This document shows positions 52,285 to 60,881 of a stretch of DNA of 64,000 nucleotides, in pieces. The translations under genes and the position numbers were made by a program. The notes beneath the pieces are model-generated. The model searched no databases and was not told the DNA's origin. It saw only the letters and a program-made list of their open reading frames with translations. The stretch's first letter is position 1. Every line of letters begins with the position of its first letter. The DNA comes from an uncultured Amylibacter sp. (GTDB lineage Bacteria > Pseudomonadota > Alphaproteobacteria > Rhodobacterales > Rhodobacteraceae): positions 1,178,001 through 1,242,000 of the forward strand of contig OY365738.1 in the NCBI GenBank assembly GCA_959347345.1, written 5' to 3'.

Positions 52285-52965
52285 ATGAAAACCGCCATAT
52301 TTATTGATGCCGCCTTTTTCTTAAAACGATTTCCATCGGTTTATAAAAAAAAATCTGCTTTTGATGCAAAAGAAGTCGCCCGCACCTTGCACGAAATGGC
52401 TTTGGCTCATCTCTCACCCGATGATATAGACCGTCAAGAGCTGTATCGTATTTTTGTTTATGATTGCGCTCCCCTATTAAAAAATGTTCATAAACCCATC
52501 AGTAAAACCTTTGTTAATTTTAGCAAAACAAAGACGGCTATCTTTCGTCAGCAATTTCATAACGAGCTAAAATCTTTGCGTAAGGTTGCTTTAAAACTTG
52601 GCAGATTATCTGACATATCAAGCTGGCAACTTAAACCTTCTGTAATTAAAGAGCTTTTAGATGGAACGCGCAAATTTAAAGACCTTGTAGATTCTGATTT
52701 TAGATACAATGTTATGCAAAAAGGCACGGATATGAAAATCGGTGTTGATATTGCGACGCTTGCATCTAAACAACGTGTTGATAAAATGGTCTTGGTCACG
52801 GGGGATGCTGATTTTGTACCAGCCGCGAAAATGGCAAGGCGAGAGGGTATAGATTTTATTCTTGACCCTATGTGGGGTCCGATTGCTGATGATTTGCACG
52901 AACATATTGACGGGTTACGTTCAACCTGCCCCAAACCCGTTAAGAAACCATCAAATAAAAAATAA
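52285..52965 (+). CDS. NYN-domain (LabA/PIN-like) putative ribonuclease
   Basis: A 226-residue protein of the NYN fold. The first Asp is in IFIDAAFFLKRF (residue 5), the conserved acidic pair follows in KIGVDIATLAS (about 153), and GDADFVPAAKMARREG (about 173) is the signature of the LabA/NYN group, all metal-binding in PIN-like nucleases. The C-terminus is basic (KPVKKPSNKK). AAGG lies 8 nt before the ATG. The two tandem hairpin RNA units immediately upstream may be its substrate, regulator or leader. Codon use is AT-richer than aroA and trmB next to it, suggesting a mobile or defence origin. Confidence 0.8.
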   Translation: MKTAIFIDAAFFLKRFPSVYKKKSAFDAKEVARTLHEMALAHLSPDDIDRQELYRIFVYDCAPLLKNVHKPISKTFVNFSKTKTAIFRQQFHNELKSLRKVALKLGRLSDISSWQLKPSVIKELLDGTRKFKDLVDSDFRYNVMQKGTDMKIGVDIATLASKQRVDKMVLVTGDADFVPAAKMARREGIDFILDPMWGPIADDLHEHIDGLRSTCPKPVKKPSNKK

Positions 52966-53015
52966 CGGATGATGCAAACCATCATTCCCCACGCGAATCC
53001 CTCAACAAACAGCAA

Positions 53016-53061
53016 AGGGCTTTTGCACCTGCCCGCCTTGCGGGTAGTAGGCAAAAGCCCT
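53016..53061. terminator. Bidirectional hairpin between NYN gene and trmB (AGGGCTTTTGC/GCAAAAGCCCT)
   Basis: Perfect 11-bp arms (53016-53026 and 53051-53061) with an inner CCCG/CGGG stem separate two convergent genes. The arms match the outer stem of the intergenic islands, so this is a solitary hairpin of that family in a terminator position. Confidence 0.65.
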
Positions 53062-53075
53062 CCGCCCGTTAATCA

Positions 53076-53786
53076 TCACCGCCTAACAAATTCCAAATAC
53101 GTCGCCCTCCGCCCCTCACGCAACGCTTTTTGCTCATACCGCGTAGAATACCAATCCGCCCACGGATACCGCCAATCATCCGCCCGACCAGCCAGCCAAT
53201 CAAACTGCCCGCACCCCAAGACCTCTTCCAAGGCCTGCCTTACATAATCATCAATATCCGTGGCACATCGGAAAAACGCACCCCCCCGCAAAACTCGCGC
53301 CAAAGGGAGCAGATACTCAGCCGTCACAAACCGCCGCCTATGATGCTTTTTCTTCGGCCAAGGGTCGGGGTACAATAAAAACACCCCATCCAAACAGGCA
53401 TCGGGCAGGACATCCAGCATATCGCGAACATCCCCGTTATAAAGACGGATATTATCCGCCCCCGCGTCCGCGATTTTCCCAAGAGCAGTTGCCACTCCAT
53501 TGATATAAGGCTCGCACCCTATCACGCCAATATCGGGGTTATTTCGCGCCTGATGCACCAGATGCTCGCCACTGCCAAAGCCGACTTCCAACCACAGCCT
53601 ATCAAACCGCCCATCAAACCAATCAAACGGATTAACCACCGCCCGCGTTGGATTTTCATCGTGCGAGACGCCCGCGACACCCAATGCGGGCAAATCCCGC
53701 GTTAGGCGAACCTGCTGTAACGGGCGCAAGGATTTGCCCTTTGTCCGCCCGTAGAACTTGCGACTATGTGCCAAATCTGGGCGCAT
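53076..53786 (-). CDS. trmB: tRNA (guanine-N7)-methyltransferase
   Basis: Methylates G46 in the variable loop of tRNAs. The 236-residue protein shows the SAM site EVGFGSGEHLVHQA (about residue 66), LYNGDVRDML (about 113), and FLLYPDPWPKKKHHRRRF (about 137), the RNA-binding signature. The start overlaps the metK stop as TAATG, so metK and trmB are translated together. Confidence 0.94.
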   Translation of the reverse strand: MRPDLAHSRKFYGRTKGKSLRPLQQVRLTRDLPALGVAGVSHDENPTRAVVNPFDWFDGRFDRLWLEVGFGSGEHLVHQARNNPDIGVIGCEPYINGVATALGKIADAGADNIRLYNGDVRDMLDVLPDACLDGVFLLYPDPWPKKKHHRRRFVTAEYLLPLARVLRGGAFFRCATDIDDYVRQALEEVLGCGQFDWLAGRADDWRYPWADWYSTRYEQKALREGRRATYLEFVRR

Positions 53787-54949
53787 TATACCTGCTGTTT
53801 CAACGCGTCTATTAAATCCGTGGATTCCCAGCTGAACCCGCCATCATCCGTTGGCTCTCGCCCGAAATGCCCGTAGGCCGCCGTCCGCGCATAAATCGGT
53901 TTTTGCAAGCGTAAATGCTGGATAATCCCGTTCGGGGTGAGGTCTATAATCCCCCGCAAAACCCGTTCAATCTGCTGTTCCTTCGCCACTCCCATACCGT
54001 AAGTATCGCAGTAAATAGACAACGGCTCTGCCACGCCAATCGCATAAGACAACTGTATCATGCAGCGTTTAGCCAGCCCCGCGGCGACTACATTTTTCGC
54101 CAAATACCGCGCGGCATAGGCGGCCGAGCGATCAACTTTCGTTGGGTCTTTGCCAGAAAACGCACCGCCCCCATGCGGGGCAGCTCCACCATAAGTATCC
54201 ACGATGATTTTACGCCCAGTCAGCCCCGCGTCGCCAACAGGCCCGCCAATAACAAACGCACCCGTGGGATTAACGTGCCAAACGGTTTTATCGCTAATCC
54301 AGCCGTCGGGCAAAGCCTTAATAATATAAGGTTTCACGATATCTTTCACATCGTTTGAGGTCATTTTCGCGTCCAAATGCTGATTTGATAAAACGATGGA
54401 GTCAATCCCCACGGGCAGATTATTTTCATAACGCACGGATAGCTGGGTTTTCGCATCTGGTCCCAAATCGGGGGTTTTGCCAGCATACCGAGCCTCCGAC
54501 AAGCCCCGCAAAATCGCGTGGGAATAGTGAATCGGGGCGGGCATAAAATGGTCGGTTTCATCGACGGCATAGCCGAACATGATGCCTTGGTCGCCCGCGC
54601 CCCCCGTATCTACCCCCTGTGCAATATGGGCGGATTGGGGGTTTAGATAGTTATCAACGGTGAGGTCTTTCCAGTGAAAACCCTCCTGTTCATAGCCAAT
54701 TTCACGCACGCAATCGCGCACTATTTTATCAACCTGCCCCATAAAGGCGGTTGTACCGTCTTCGGGCAGAGCGATTTCCCCGCCTATAACAACGCGGTTT
54801 GTGGTGGCAAAAACCTCCACCCCCGCGCGGGCGGCTGGGCTGGTTTTTATCAATGCGTCCAGTATCGAATCCGATATACGGTCGCAAATTTTATCGGGGT
54901 GACCCTCTGATACCGATTCAGAGGTGAAGGTGTAGTTTGGTCGTGTCAT
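53786..54949 (-). CDS. metK: S-adenosylmethionine synthetase
   Basis: Makes SAM from methionine and ATP. The 387-residue protein shows [16 protein letters not shown] (residue 7), [12 protein letters not shown] (about 117), and [19 protein letters not shown] (about 255), all active-site loops. GGAG lies 9 nt before the ATG. That GGAG belongs to a SAM/SAH-type riboswitch pseudoknot (54957-55002), so translation should fall when SAM is plentiful. Confidence 0.97.
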   Translation of the reverse strand: MTRPNYTFTSESVSEGHPDKICDRISDSILDALIKTSPAARAGVEVFATTNRVVIGGEIALPEDGTTAFMGQVDKIVRDCVREIGYEQEGFHWKDLTVDNYLNPQSAHIAQGVDTGGAGDQGIMFGYAVDETDHFMPAPIHYSHAILRGLSEARYAGKTPDLGPDAKTQLSVRYENNLPVGIDSIVLSNQHLDAKMTSNDVKDIVKPYIIKALPDGWISDKTVWHVNPTGAFVIGGPVGDAGLTGRKIIVDTYGGAAPHGGGAFSGKDPTKVDRSAAYAARYLAKNVVAAGLAKRCMIQLSYAIGVAEPLSIYCDTYGMGVAKEQQIERVLRGIIDLTPNGIIQHLRLQKPIYARTAAYGHFGREPTDDGGFSWESTDLIDALKQQV

Positions 54950-54956
54950 GTGAGAC

Positions 54957-55002
54957 TGCTCCGTTTTATGAATGTTTTTACGTCAGGAAGCCGTTGTAAA
55001 AA
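54957..55002 (-). promoter_or_regulatory. SAM/SAH riboswitch in the metK leader
   Basis: On the minus strand the stem TTTTTAC (55002-54996)/GTAAAAA (54981-54975) encloses AACGGCTTCCTGAC, and GGAGCA follows at 54962-54957. The loop core ACAACGGCTTCCTG and the GGAGCA strand match the published SAM/SAH riboswitch class, which sits before metK mainly in Rhodobacterales. GGAG is both the pseudoknot strand and the Shine-Dalgarno site of metK, so ligand binding would block ribosome access. Confidence 0.92.
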
Positions 55003-55082
55003 TTGGATGTAAGATTAATTACATGCGCCCTATTAAAGGGGGTTTGGGGAAGAGTCAAGGCGTTTTGTTAATTTTTAGTAAA

Positions 55083-55606
55083 TGGTTTGATGAATGGTGA
55101 GTTATGAATTGTGAATGGTGAATGATTTTAACTGGATTAATTATAACTAACCAAAAATAACCAAAAATAACCACGATTAACCACGATTAACCACAGGTGG
55201 TTATTTTTAACCACAAATAACCACGATTAACCACAAATAACCACAGATAGTTATTTTTAACCACAGGTGGTTATTTTTGGTTATTTTGGTTAATGATTAA
55301 CTCAATTAACTCAGGTGAGTTATTTTGAGTTATTCATTACTCCGATTAACTCAAGTGAGTTATTTTGAGTTATTTATTAACTCAATTACTCAAGGTGAGT
55401 TATTTTGAGTTATTTATTAACTCAATTACTCAAGGTGAGTTATTAACTCAATTACTCAAGTGAGTTATTTTAGTAATGGAATAACTAAAGATAACTAGAT
55501 TTAGTTATTTTAGTAATGGATTAACTGCCGTTAGTTATTTTGAGTTATTTTAGTTATGGATAGCCAAAGGTCAGCATTCACAATTCACAATTCACCATTC
55601 ATCCTT
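55083..55606. repeat. 10-bp-phased repeat array flanked by inverted low-complexity repeats
   Basis: No gene lies in this 635-bp spacer apart from the riboswitch. Between about 55145 and 55300, decamers TAACCAC+3 and their complement TGGTTATTTT repeat at a 10-bp step. From about 55300 to 55480 a TAACTCA/TGAGTTA version takes over with 9-11-bp steps. To about 55560 a TAACTAA/TTAGTTA version follows. Each version has many inverted pairs. Arms of GATGAATGGTGAATTGTG type bound it on the left (55088-55124) and, inverted, on the right (55575-55604). The array could be curved DNA, a protein-binding cluster or an expansion by slippage. Confidence 0.75.
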
Positions 55607-57240
55607 CTACGCACAAACACCCCAACCAATCCAAACATCCCAACCGCCAGCCATAGCCATTCCCCCGTCCTCGCATAGACAGTCGCGCTCAAAGCCGCAG
55701 GCAATTCCGCATCCACAAACCCCGCAACCCCCAATGAAATGTCATCCACAACCCGCCCATACGGGTCAATCATCCCTGACACCCCCGTATTGGCAGACCG
55801 AGCCACAGGCAACCCCTGCTCTATCGCGCGCATCTGGGCTTGGGCGAAATGCTGGAAAGGCCCCGTGTCCACCCCAAACCACGCATCATTGGTAATATGC
55901 ACCAGCCAATCGGGGCGACCGCCCGCAACCCTCGCATTATAAGGGAAAACCGCCTCATAACAAATCAACGGCAAAAACGGCGGTATCCCCTCCACATTGA
56001 TAATCCGCGGACCAGGCCCCACGGCTAACGAGCTGACATTTTCGGTCAATAAAGACACCCCCAGCCGCTGGAACGTGGATTCATAGGGCAAATACTCACC
56101 CCACGGCACCAAATGATGCTTGTCATATAAATCCACCTGCACGCTACTGGGTGCGAAAGCCAGCAAGCTATTGTAAAGCTCGTCCCTGTCCCTGTCATAG
56201 CGGCGAATCCCACCGATAAAATTCGCACCCGCCAATGCGGTTTGCATGATGGGCATGCCGTATTCCCAGCTATCTCCACCATCCCAAGGGAACGGCACGG
56301 AAGCCTCTGGCCAAATCACAATATCGGGGCGCGTCTTAACCTGCCCCGTTGCCTTATCCACCTGCGAAATCGTGATATCCGCGGAGGTAAAGTTCAAACC
56401 ACGGTCGAAAAACACCGGAATCATATCTTCCCGCCATTTCAAATGTTGTGGGGCGTTGGGTTGGACTAGACGCACCACCAGACCTTGCGGGTGCGGCGGT
56501 ACGATGTCGGGGGGACGGGCGGAGGCTACCAGCCACAGCACGGCAAATATAACGCCCGCACCGACAGGCGCACGCCACCATTTGTGTCCATGGACGACCG
56601 CCGCCACGGGCAGGCAGACCAAAGCCAAGGTTAGCAAACTTAACCCGTACGGGCCGATATAGGCCGCCAGTTGCGCCATCGGCGTATTGACCCAGACGTA
56701 TGATAGCATAGCCCATGAAAACCCCGTTAAGAAATATGACCGCCCGTAATCCGCCAATACCAGCAGAATTATCCAGACGATAAGCGTGGAATAAACCCCC
56801 AAAGATGCGCGGTTGGCGACCAATCGTGTCAGCCAAAATGCCCACATCCAAACGAACGCACATAGCGCCGCCCCGCCGATAAATCCAAAGGGCGCAAGCC
56901 AGGCGACAGATTCCCCATACACCTTAAACGGTTCTACAATCCATTGCAAGCAGACCAAGAAATAGCCCAGCGATACCCACCAGCCGAACCCCAAGGCTCG
57001 GGCGGAGGTTTTGATGTATAAAACCAGCCAAGCCATTACGGGCAAGGCGATAAACACCATGAACAGCCACGCGTGGGGGACATGGGCAAACCCCAACGCC
57101 CCGCCCAAAGCCATAAATCCGAATCGCCAGAGCCACTTCCAAAACATCGCGGTAAGCCATGATTTGGCAAAAGCAGCCACCCTAGAACTCACACTAGAAT
57201 TTATATTAGAATTCATCTTATCTGTCGTACTTTTTTGCAT
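55585..57240 (-). CDS. lnt: Apolipoprotein N-acyltransferase
   Basis: Adds the third acyl chain to lipoproteins at the inner membrane. The 551-residue protein has an N-terminal membrane part with about six helices (25-220) and a periplasmic nitrilase-fold domain. The catalytic triad is visible: Glu in WPEASVPFPW (about residue 311), Lys in LYDKHHLVPWGEYLP (about 375), Cys in PLICYEAVFP (about 430). A last membrane helix follows. The C-terminus NGEL and stop are encoded by the low-complexity repeat that follows, as in miaB. Confidence 0.94.
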   Translation of the reverse strand: MQKSTTDKMNSNINSSVSSRVAAFAKSWLTAMFWKWLWRFGFMALGGALGFAHVPHAWLFMVFIALPVMAWLVLYIKTSARALGFGWWVSLGYFLVCLQWIVEPFKVYGESVAWLAPFGFIGGAALCAFVWMWAFWLTRLVANRASLGVYSTLIVWIILLVLADYGRSYFLTGFSWAMLSYVWVNTPMAQLAAYIGPYGLSLLTLALVCLPVAAVVHGHKWWRAPVGAGVIFAVLWLVASARPPDIVPPHPQGLVVRLVQPNAPQHLKWREDMIPVFFDRGLNFTSADITISQVDKATGQVKTRPDIVIWPEASVPFPWDGGDSWEYGMPIMQTALAGANFIGGIRRYDRDRDELYNSLLAFAPSSVQVDLYDKHHLVPWGEYLPYESTFQRLGVSLLTENVSSLAVGPGPRIINVEGIPPFLPLICYEAVFPYNARVAGGRPDWLVHITNDAWFGVDTGPFQHFAQAQMRAIEQGLPVARSANTGVSGMIDPYGRVVDDISLGVAGFVDAELPAALSATVYARTGEWLWLAVGMFGLVGVFVRRRMNGEL

Positions 57241-57286
57241 TTTATATCGCTCCCTAATCCATTGTTATTTTATTGTTATTTTATTG

Positions 57287-58096
57287 TCAAGTCGGCGCGG
57301 ACACGCGCAAACGTTTAATTCGGCGGGGGTCGGCCTCCATCACTTCCAGCTCATAGCCCAAAGGGTGTATCAAAACCTCGCCACGCACGGGGATATGCCC
57401 CGCCAGCATAAACGCCAGCCCGCCAAGGGTGTCTATATCCTCATCATTATCATCGTCCAGCAGCTTTACCCCCAGCACTTTTTCAAAATCATCCAAGGGC
57501 GCACGGGCTTGCACTTGAAACACGCCTTCGGATTCTTCCACCCATAAAACATCCTCTTTCGCGTCATGTTCGTCGGCAATCTCGCCCAAAACCTGTTCAA
57601 TCAAATCTTCCAGAGTCACCAGCCCATCAACCCCGCCATATTCATCAATAACCAGCGCGAGATGCAACCTCTCCGTCTGCATTTTCTGCAACAAAACCCC
57701 AATAGGCATGGAGGGCGGGGCGAATAACAACGGACGCAAGGTCTTTTTTAAATCAAACTTTGGCGGATTTGTGCGGAAACCGTACAGCAGGGCTAGATCT
57801 TTTATATGCACCATACCCTTGGGATTATCCAGATTTTCATCATAAACAGGCAGGCGCGAATGCCCCGATTTCTGGAAAATCTTGGTGAGTTTCGCCAAGT
57901 CAGCCTCCAAAGGCACGGCGACAATATCAACACGGGGGATGGCAACATCCTCTACACGTAAATTGCGCAGATTGCCAAGCCCGCCTTCGGGGATTTGGGT
58001 GTTCGTTTGGGTTTGTGTGGGACGCAGGGTTTGGGGCGTAAAAATACCCGCGATTTTCTGCCAAAGCCCACGGGGTGATGTTGGTTTTTTGCTCAT
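57287..58096 (-). CDS. corC: CorC/HlyC-type CBS-domain protein
   Basis: A 269-residue soluble protein with two CBS domains (about 60-115 and 125-185: VPRVDIVAVP-like start, then LHLALVIDEYGGVDGLVTLEDL, here quoted in part) and a C-terminal transporter-associated domain (about 200-265). Relatives are linked to magnesium/cobalt efflux or membrane stress. The start is not certain: the ATG at 58096 has no ribosome site nearby, whereas an in-frame TTG at 58108 has AAGGA 4 nt upstream. Gene order phoH-ybeY-corC-lnt is canonical. Confidence 0.88.
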   Translation of the reverse strand: MSKKPTSPRGLWQKIAGIFTPQTLRPTQTQTNTQIPEGGLGNLRNLRVEDVAIPRVDIVAVPLEADLAKLTKIFQKSGHSRLPVYDENLDNPKGMVHIKDLALLYGFRTNPPKFDLKKTLRPLLFAPPSMPIGVLLQKMQTERLHLALVIDEYGGVDGLVTLEDLIEQVLGEIADEHDAKEDVLWVEESEGVFQVQARAPLDDFEKVLGVKLLDDDNDEDIDTLGGLAFMLAGHIPVRGEVLIHPLGYELEVMEADPRRIKRLRVSAPT

Positions 58097-58141
58097 CTTA
58101 ATGTTCAAACAATCCTTGTTAAAGCTCTTGCGGGTGCGCCG

Positions 58142-58729
58142 TCAAGATATCATATCCCCAAAGGGATGGTTAATCTGCAAAACTGCAAGATATTCTTTTT
58201 CACGATGGTGCATTGCGCCCGCGTCCTCTGATGTTTCGTGGTCATAGCCCAATAAATGTAGGCAACCATGGATTAACAAATAGCACACATAATCATTAAA
58301 AGACATCTTTATGGGAGGGGTTTCGGTGTTATTATTGTTTTGAGTTTCACTCAAAACCGTTTCATAAGCAAGGGCAATATCGCCCAGCGAATCCTCAAAC
58401 CCCGAATTCGCGGGGATTTGCCCAGCTTGGGCGGGGCTCAAGGCAAAAGTCGGCCATGACAAAACATTTGTCGGCTTGGGTTTATCGCGGAAGGTCGCGT
58501 TTAGCGCGGTTATCCGTGTATCATCACAGCCCAAAACCCCGATAGACCAGAGATTTGGGTTCAGCGAATGCCCTTTGAAAACAGGGGCAAAAGCGCGGTT
58601 CGCCAAAGCGGGGAGGTCGCAGGTTTGCCAACGTTCGTCTTCCATAATGACTTGGGCTATATCGGGGGGAGTATCAGGTGCGGTATCCGTAGCGGGGGAC
58701 GCGGTATTGGGACAGAGATCAAGAGCCAT
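58142..58729 (-). CDS. ybeY: Endoribonuclease YbeY
   Basis: A zinc-dependent RNase for 16S rRNA 3'-end maturation and ribosome quality control. The 195-residue protein carries the zinc motif HGCLHLLGYDH near residue 155 (three His) and the upstream substrate segment ALNATFRDKPKPTNVLSWP (about 72). It is longer than most YbeY owing to N-terminal extra residues and a short insertion (SETQNNNNTE). The start overlaps the phoH stop as TAATG. Confidence 0.92.
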   Translation of the reverse strand: MALDLCPNTASPATDTAPDTPPDIAQVIMEDERWQTCDLPALANRAFAPVFKGHSLNPNLWSIGVLGCDDTRITALNATFRDKPKPTNVLSWPTFALSPAQAGQIPANSGFEDSLGDIALAYETVLSETQNNNNTETPPIKMSFNDYVCYLLIHGCLHLLGYDHETSEDAGAMHHREKEYLAVLQINHPFGDMIS

Positions 58730-59808
58730 TATGCTTTATCCTCTTTTTTATCGGTATTTTTATCGGTATTTTTATCCGCGTTTTTATCCTCAAACGCCCG
58801 TAAAATCTGCACAACCAAGGGGTGGCGCATCACATCGGCACGGCTAAACTGAACAAACCCAATCCGTTTTATCCCACGCAAAGCATCCTCTAACCCCGTC
58901 AAACCAGACGGCACACCTTTGGGCAAATCGGTTTGGGTCTTATCGCCCGTCACAACCATGACAGAGCCATCGCCCAAACGAGTTAAAAACATTTTCATCT
59001 GCATCGGCGTGGTATTTTGCGCCTCATCCAGCACGATAAAAGCGTGGCTCAAAGTCCGCCCCCGCATAAACGCCAAAGGCGCGATTTCTATCTTTTTCTC
59101 TTCCAGCATTTTTTTAATCTGCTCGGCTGGCAGGAAATCATCCAACGCGTCATAAAGCGGCTGCATATAGGGGTCGATTTTTTCCTTCATATCGCCGGGC
59201 AGGAAACCCAAACGCTCGCCCGCCTCCAACGCGGGGCGCGATAGGATGATTTTATCAACCTTACCGCCCAGAAACAGGGCAACCCCCATCGCCACCGCCA
59301 AATAAGTTTTGCCCGTGCCAGCAGGCCCCAAGGCAAAGACTAAATCGTTGTTATCCAGCGCGGTTAGAAAGGATTTCTGCCCGACGCTACGCGGAACAAT
59401 GGTTTTCTTGCGGGTTTTAATCTGGTATTCAGGGGGGCTCGCAGACCTATCTGTTTTGCGTGCACCTTCAGCAGACCCCGCGGATGCAGATGCTCCCGAT
59501 AGTGATTTTTGTGGCAGAGCCATGGATTTTTGCGGCAGAGCCATCCGTATTAACCCGATAATATCACCAGATTCCACTGGATGCGCGGTTTTCACCCGCG
59601 TGTAGAGTTGGTTCAACACCCGCCGTGCCGTGTCTTGTGCTGCGCGCGCTCCACGTAACCGCAAGGCATTGCCACGCCGAATAATCGTAATATCCAGCGA
59701 GGATTCTATTTGCTTTAAGTTCCCATCCAAAGCCCCGCATACATCAATCAACGCGCGGTTATCGGCGAAATCAAGCGTACTATCGGGCGCAGAATCGGTA
59801 TCAACCAT
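58729..59808 (-). CDS. phoH: PhoH-family ATPase
   Basis: A 359-residue PhoH/PhoL protein. The Walker A loop is in ALGPAGTGKTYLA (about residue 157), Walker B in IVLDEAQNTTPMQMK (about 250), and an N-terminal KH-like RNA-binding segment precedes it (ITIIRRGNALRLRG, about 36). The C-terminus has a 12-bp DNA repeat giving (D)KNTDKNTDKKEDKA, a tail not expected in the family. It begins 3 bp after the small lipoprotein stop and lacks its own ribosome site, so it may depend on translational coupling. Confidence 0.92.
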   Translation of the reverse strand: MVDTDSAPDSTLDFADNRALIDVCGALDGNLKQIESSLDITIIRRGNALRLRGARAAQDTARRVLNQLYTRVKTAHPVESGDIIGLIRMALPQKSMALPQKSLSGASASAGSAEGARKTDRSASPPEYQIKTRKKTIVPRSVGQKSFLTALDNNDLVFALGPAGTGKTYLAVAMGVALFLGGKVDKIILSRPALEAGERLGFLPGDMKEKIDPYMQPLYDALDDFLPAEQIKKMLEEKKIEIAPLAFMRGRTLSHAFIVLDEAQNTTPMQMKMFLTRLGDGSVMVVTGDKTQTDLPKGVPSGLTGLEDALRGIKRIGFVQFSRADVMRHPLVVQILRAFEDKNADKNTDKNTDKKEDKA

Positions 59809-59811
59809 ATG

Positions 59812-60135
59812 TCAGGATTGATCGTTTTCGTGGTAAATTGGCGTAACGCTGTTTGGCACAGACTCGCCAGAGCAAACAGGCGTTCCATCGGGATGCAATC
59901 GTGCGGATAAATATCCCTCGACTCCATCATCGATAATCCAGTGGTGGCAACCGTTCGGATCAACCCAAATCCCCGCGTTCATATCGCTGAGCGGTTCATC
60001 ATACCGCCCCCTATCCTTGGTTTTATCGGGGTTTTCACCGTATTCGCACCCTGTCAAGGCGAGCGTGGCTAGTGCGATTATGGCGGTTTTTGTGGAAATA
60101 TGTGTCATTATTGGTCTTTTCATTAAAAGTGTCAT
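59812..60135 (-). CDS. Small lipoprotein sharing a domain with the adjacent OmpA-like protein
   Basis: A 107-residue lipoprotein: lipobox LALTGC ends a 30-residue signal. The mature part holds GIWVDPNGCHHWIIDDG and LHPDGTPVC, nearly the same pattern as residues 43-75 of the OmpA-family protein just upstream (IWVDPDGCEHWVFDDG, LNPDGTPNC). It looks like that N-terminal module alone, anchored by lipid. AAGGA lies 9 nt before the ATG at 60135. It is placed inside the usual miaB-phoH arrangement. Confidence 0.75.
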   Translation of the reverse strand: MTLLMKRPIMTHISTKTAIIALATLALTGCEYGENPDKTKDRGRYDEPLSDMNAGIWVDPNGCHHWIIDDGVEGYLSARLHPDGTPVCSGESVPNSVTPIYHENDQS

Positions 60136-60148
60136 TATTATTTATCCT

Positions 60149-60724
60149 TTATCTTTGCTCTGCCACGCAGTAAATTTCAATCCGCCGATTTTTTGCTTTA
60201 CCTTGCTTTGTTGCGTTGCTGGCAATCGGTTCGGATTCGCCATAACTACGGGTTATGATTTCGCTTTTCGTCACGGTTTTAGCCATACTAGCAACGGCAT
60301 TCGCCCGTTTCTGCCCCAATACAATATTGGATTCGTAAGAGCCATCCGAATCGGTATGCCCGCTGACGATAAACTGCGTATATTGCGGGTCGGCAAAGAT
60401 AGTGCGTAGGCGAATCACGCCCGCTTGGTTAATCTTTTCAGAGCCAGATTCAAACAACCAATCACTGCTTTCTTGCATGCAAGCCTGTGTTCGGTTGCAA
60501 TTCGGCGTGCCATCGGGGTTCAAGTTTGGGGTCATAAAACCCTCCGTCCCGTCATCAAATACCCAGTGTTCGCAACCGTCTGGATCAACCCAAATCGTGG
60601 GGATAAAGCTGTCTTTTGCCAAGTCAGCAAAGGCTGGGGATAGGCATAAAAAGCCTGCCAATAAGGCTGTAATCGTGTGTTTCGCCATTTTATGAGCCAG
60701 TTTAGGAGATGATGTTTTTATCAT
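60149..60724 (-). CDS. OmpA-family outer membrane/periplasmic protein
   Basis: A 191-residue protein with signal peptide (ITALLAGFLCLSPAFA), the IWVDPDGCEHW module with Cys pair (43-80), and a C-terminal OmpA-like peptidoglycan-binding domain (about 85-188). FIVSGHTDSDGSYESN and LGQKRANAV hold the Asp and Arg that bind the peptide stem. No beta-barrel part is present. It probably sits in the periplasm bound to cell wall. AAAGAGA precedes the ATG. It is followed by a small lipoprotein that repeats its N-terminal module. Confidence 0.85.
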   Translation of the reverse strand: MIKTSSPKLAHKMAKHTITALLAGFLCLSPAFADLAKDSFIPTIWVDPDGCEHWVFDDGTEGFMTPNLNPDGTPNCNRTQACMQESSDWLFESGSEKINQAGVIRLRTIFADPQYTQFIVSGHTDSDGSYESNIVLGQKRANAVASMAKTVTKSEIITRSYGESEPIASNATKQGKAKNRRIEIYCVAEQR

Positions 60725-60881
60725 TGTATTTCTCTTTGTTTTTATTTTGCACGCGGTGTTTCACAGGCGTGCGTTTGTTTTATACAGGATTAACCTGATA
60801 GCATATAAATGGGGGACAATGCGTGATTCGTGTAGGTATGAGGCGATGATAGTTTAGAATCTGTGGCATTATTGCGACAGT
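60725..60881 (-). promoter_or_regulatory. Leader and promoter region of the OmpA-like gene
   Basis: The 157 bp upstream of the OmpA-like gene contain an inverted repeat CAGG-TTAAT-CCTG (about 60786-60800) and GCACGC/GCGTGC (about 60749-60772). These are possible operator or leader hairpins. No clear promoter match was found. No ORF is supported. Confidence 0.3.

Noticed and set aside
55145..55560. DnaA-box cluster or plasmid-type iterons
   Set aside because: TTAACCACA differs from the TTATNCACA box in a key position, the unit changes along the array, and no replication gene lies nearby. Kept only as a phased repeat array.
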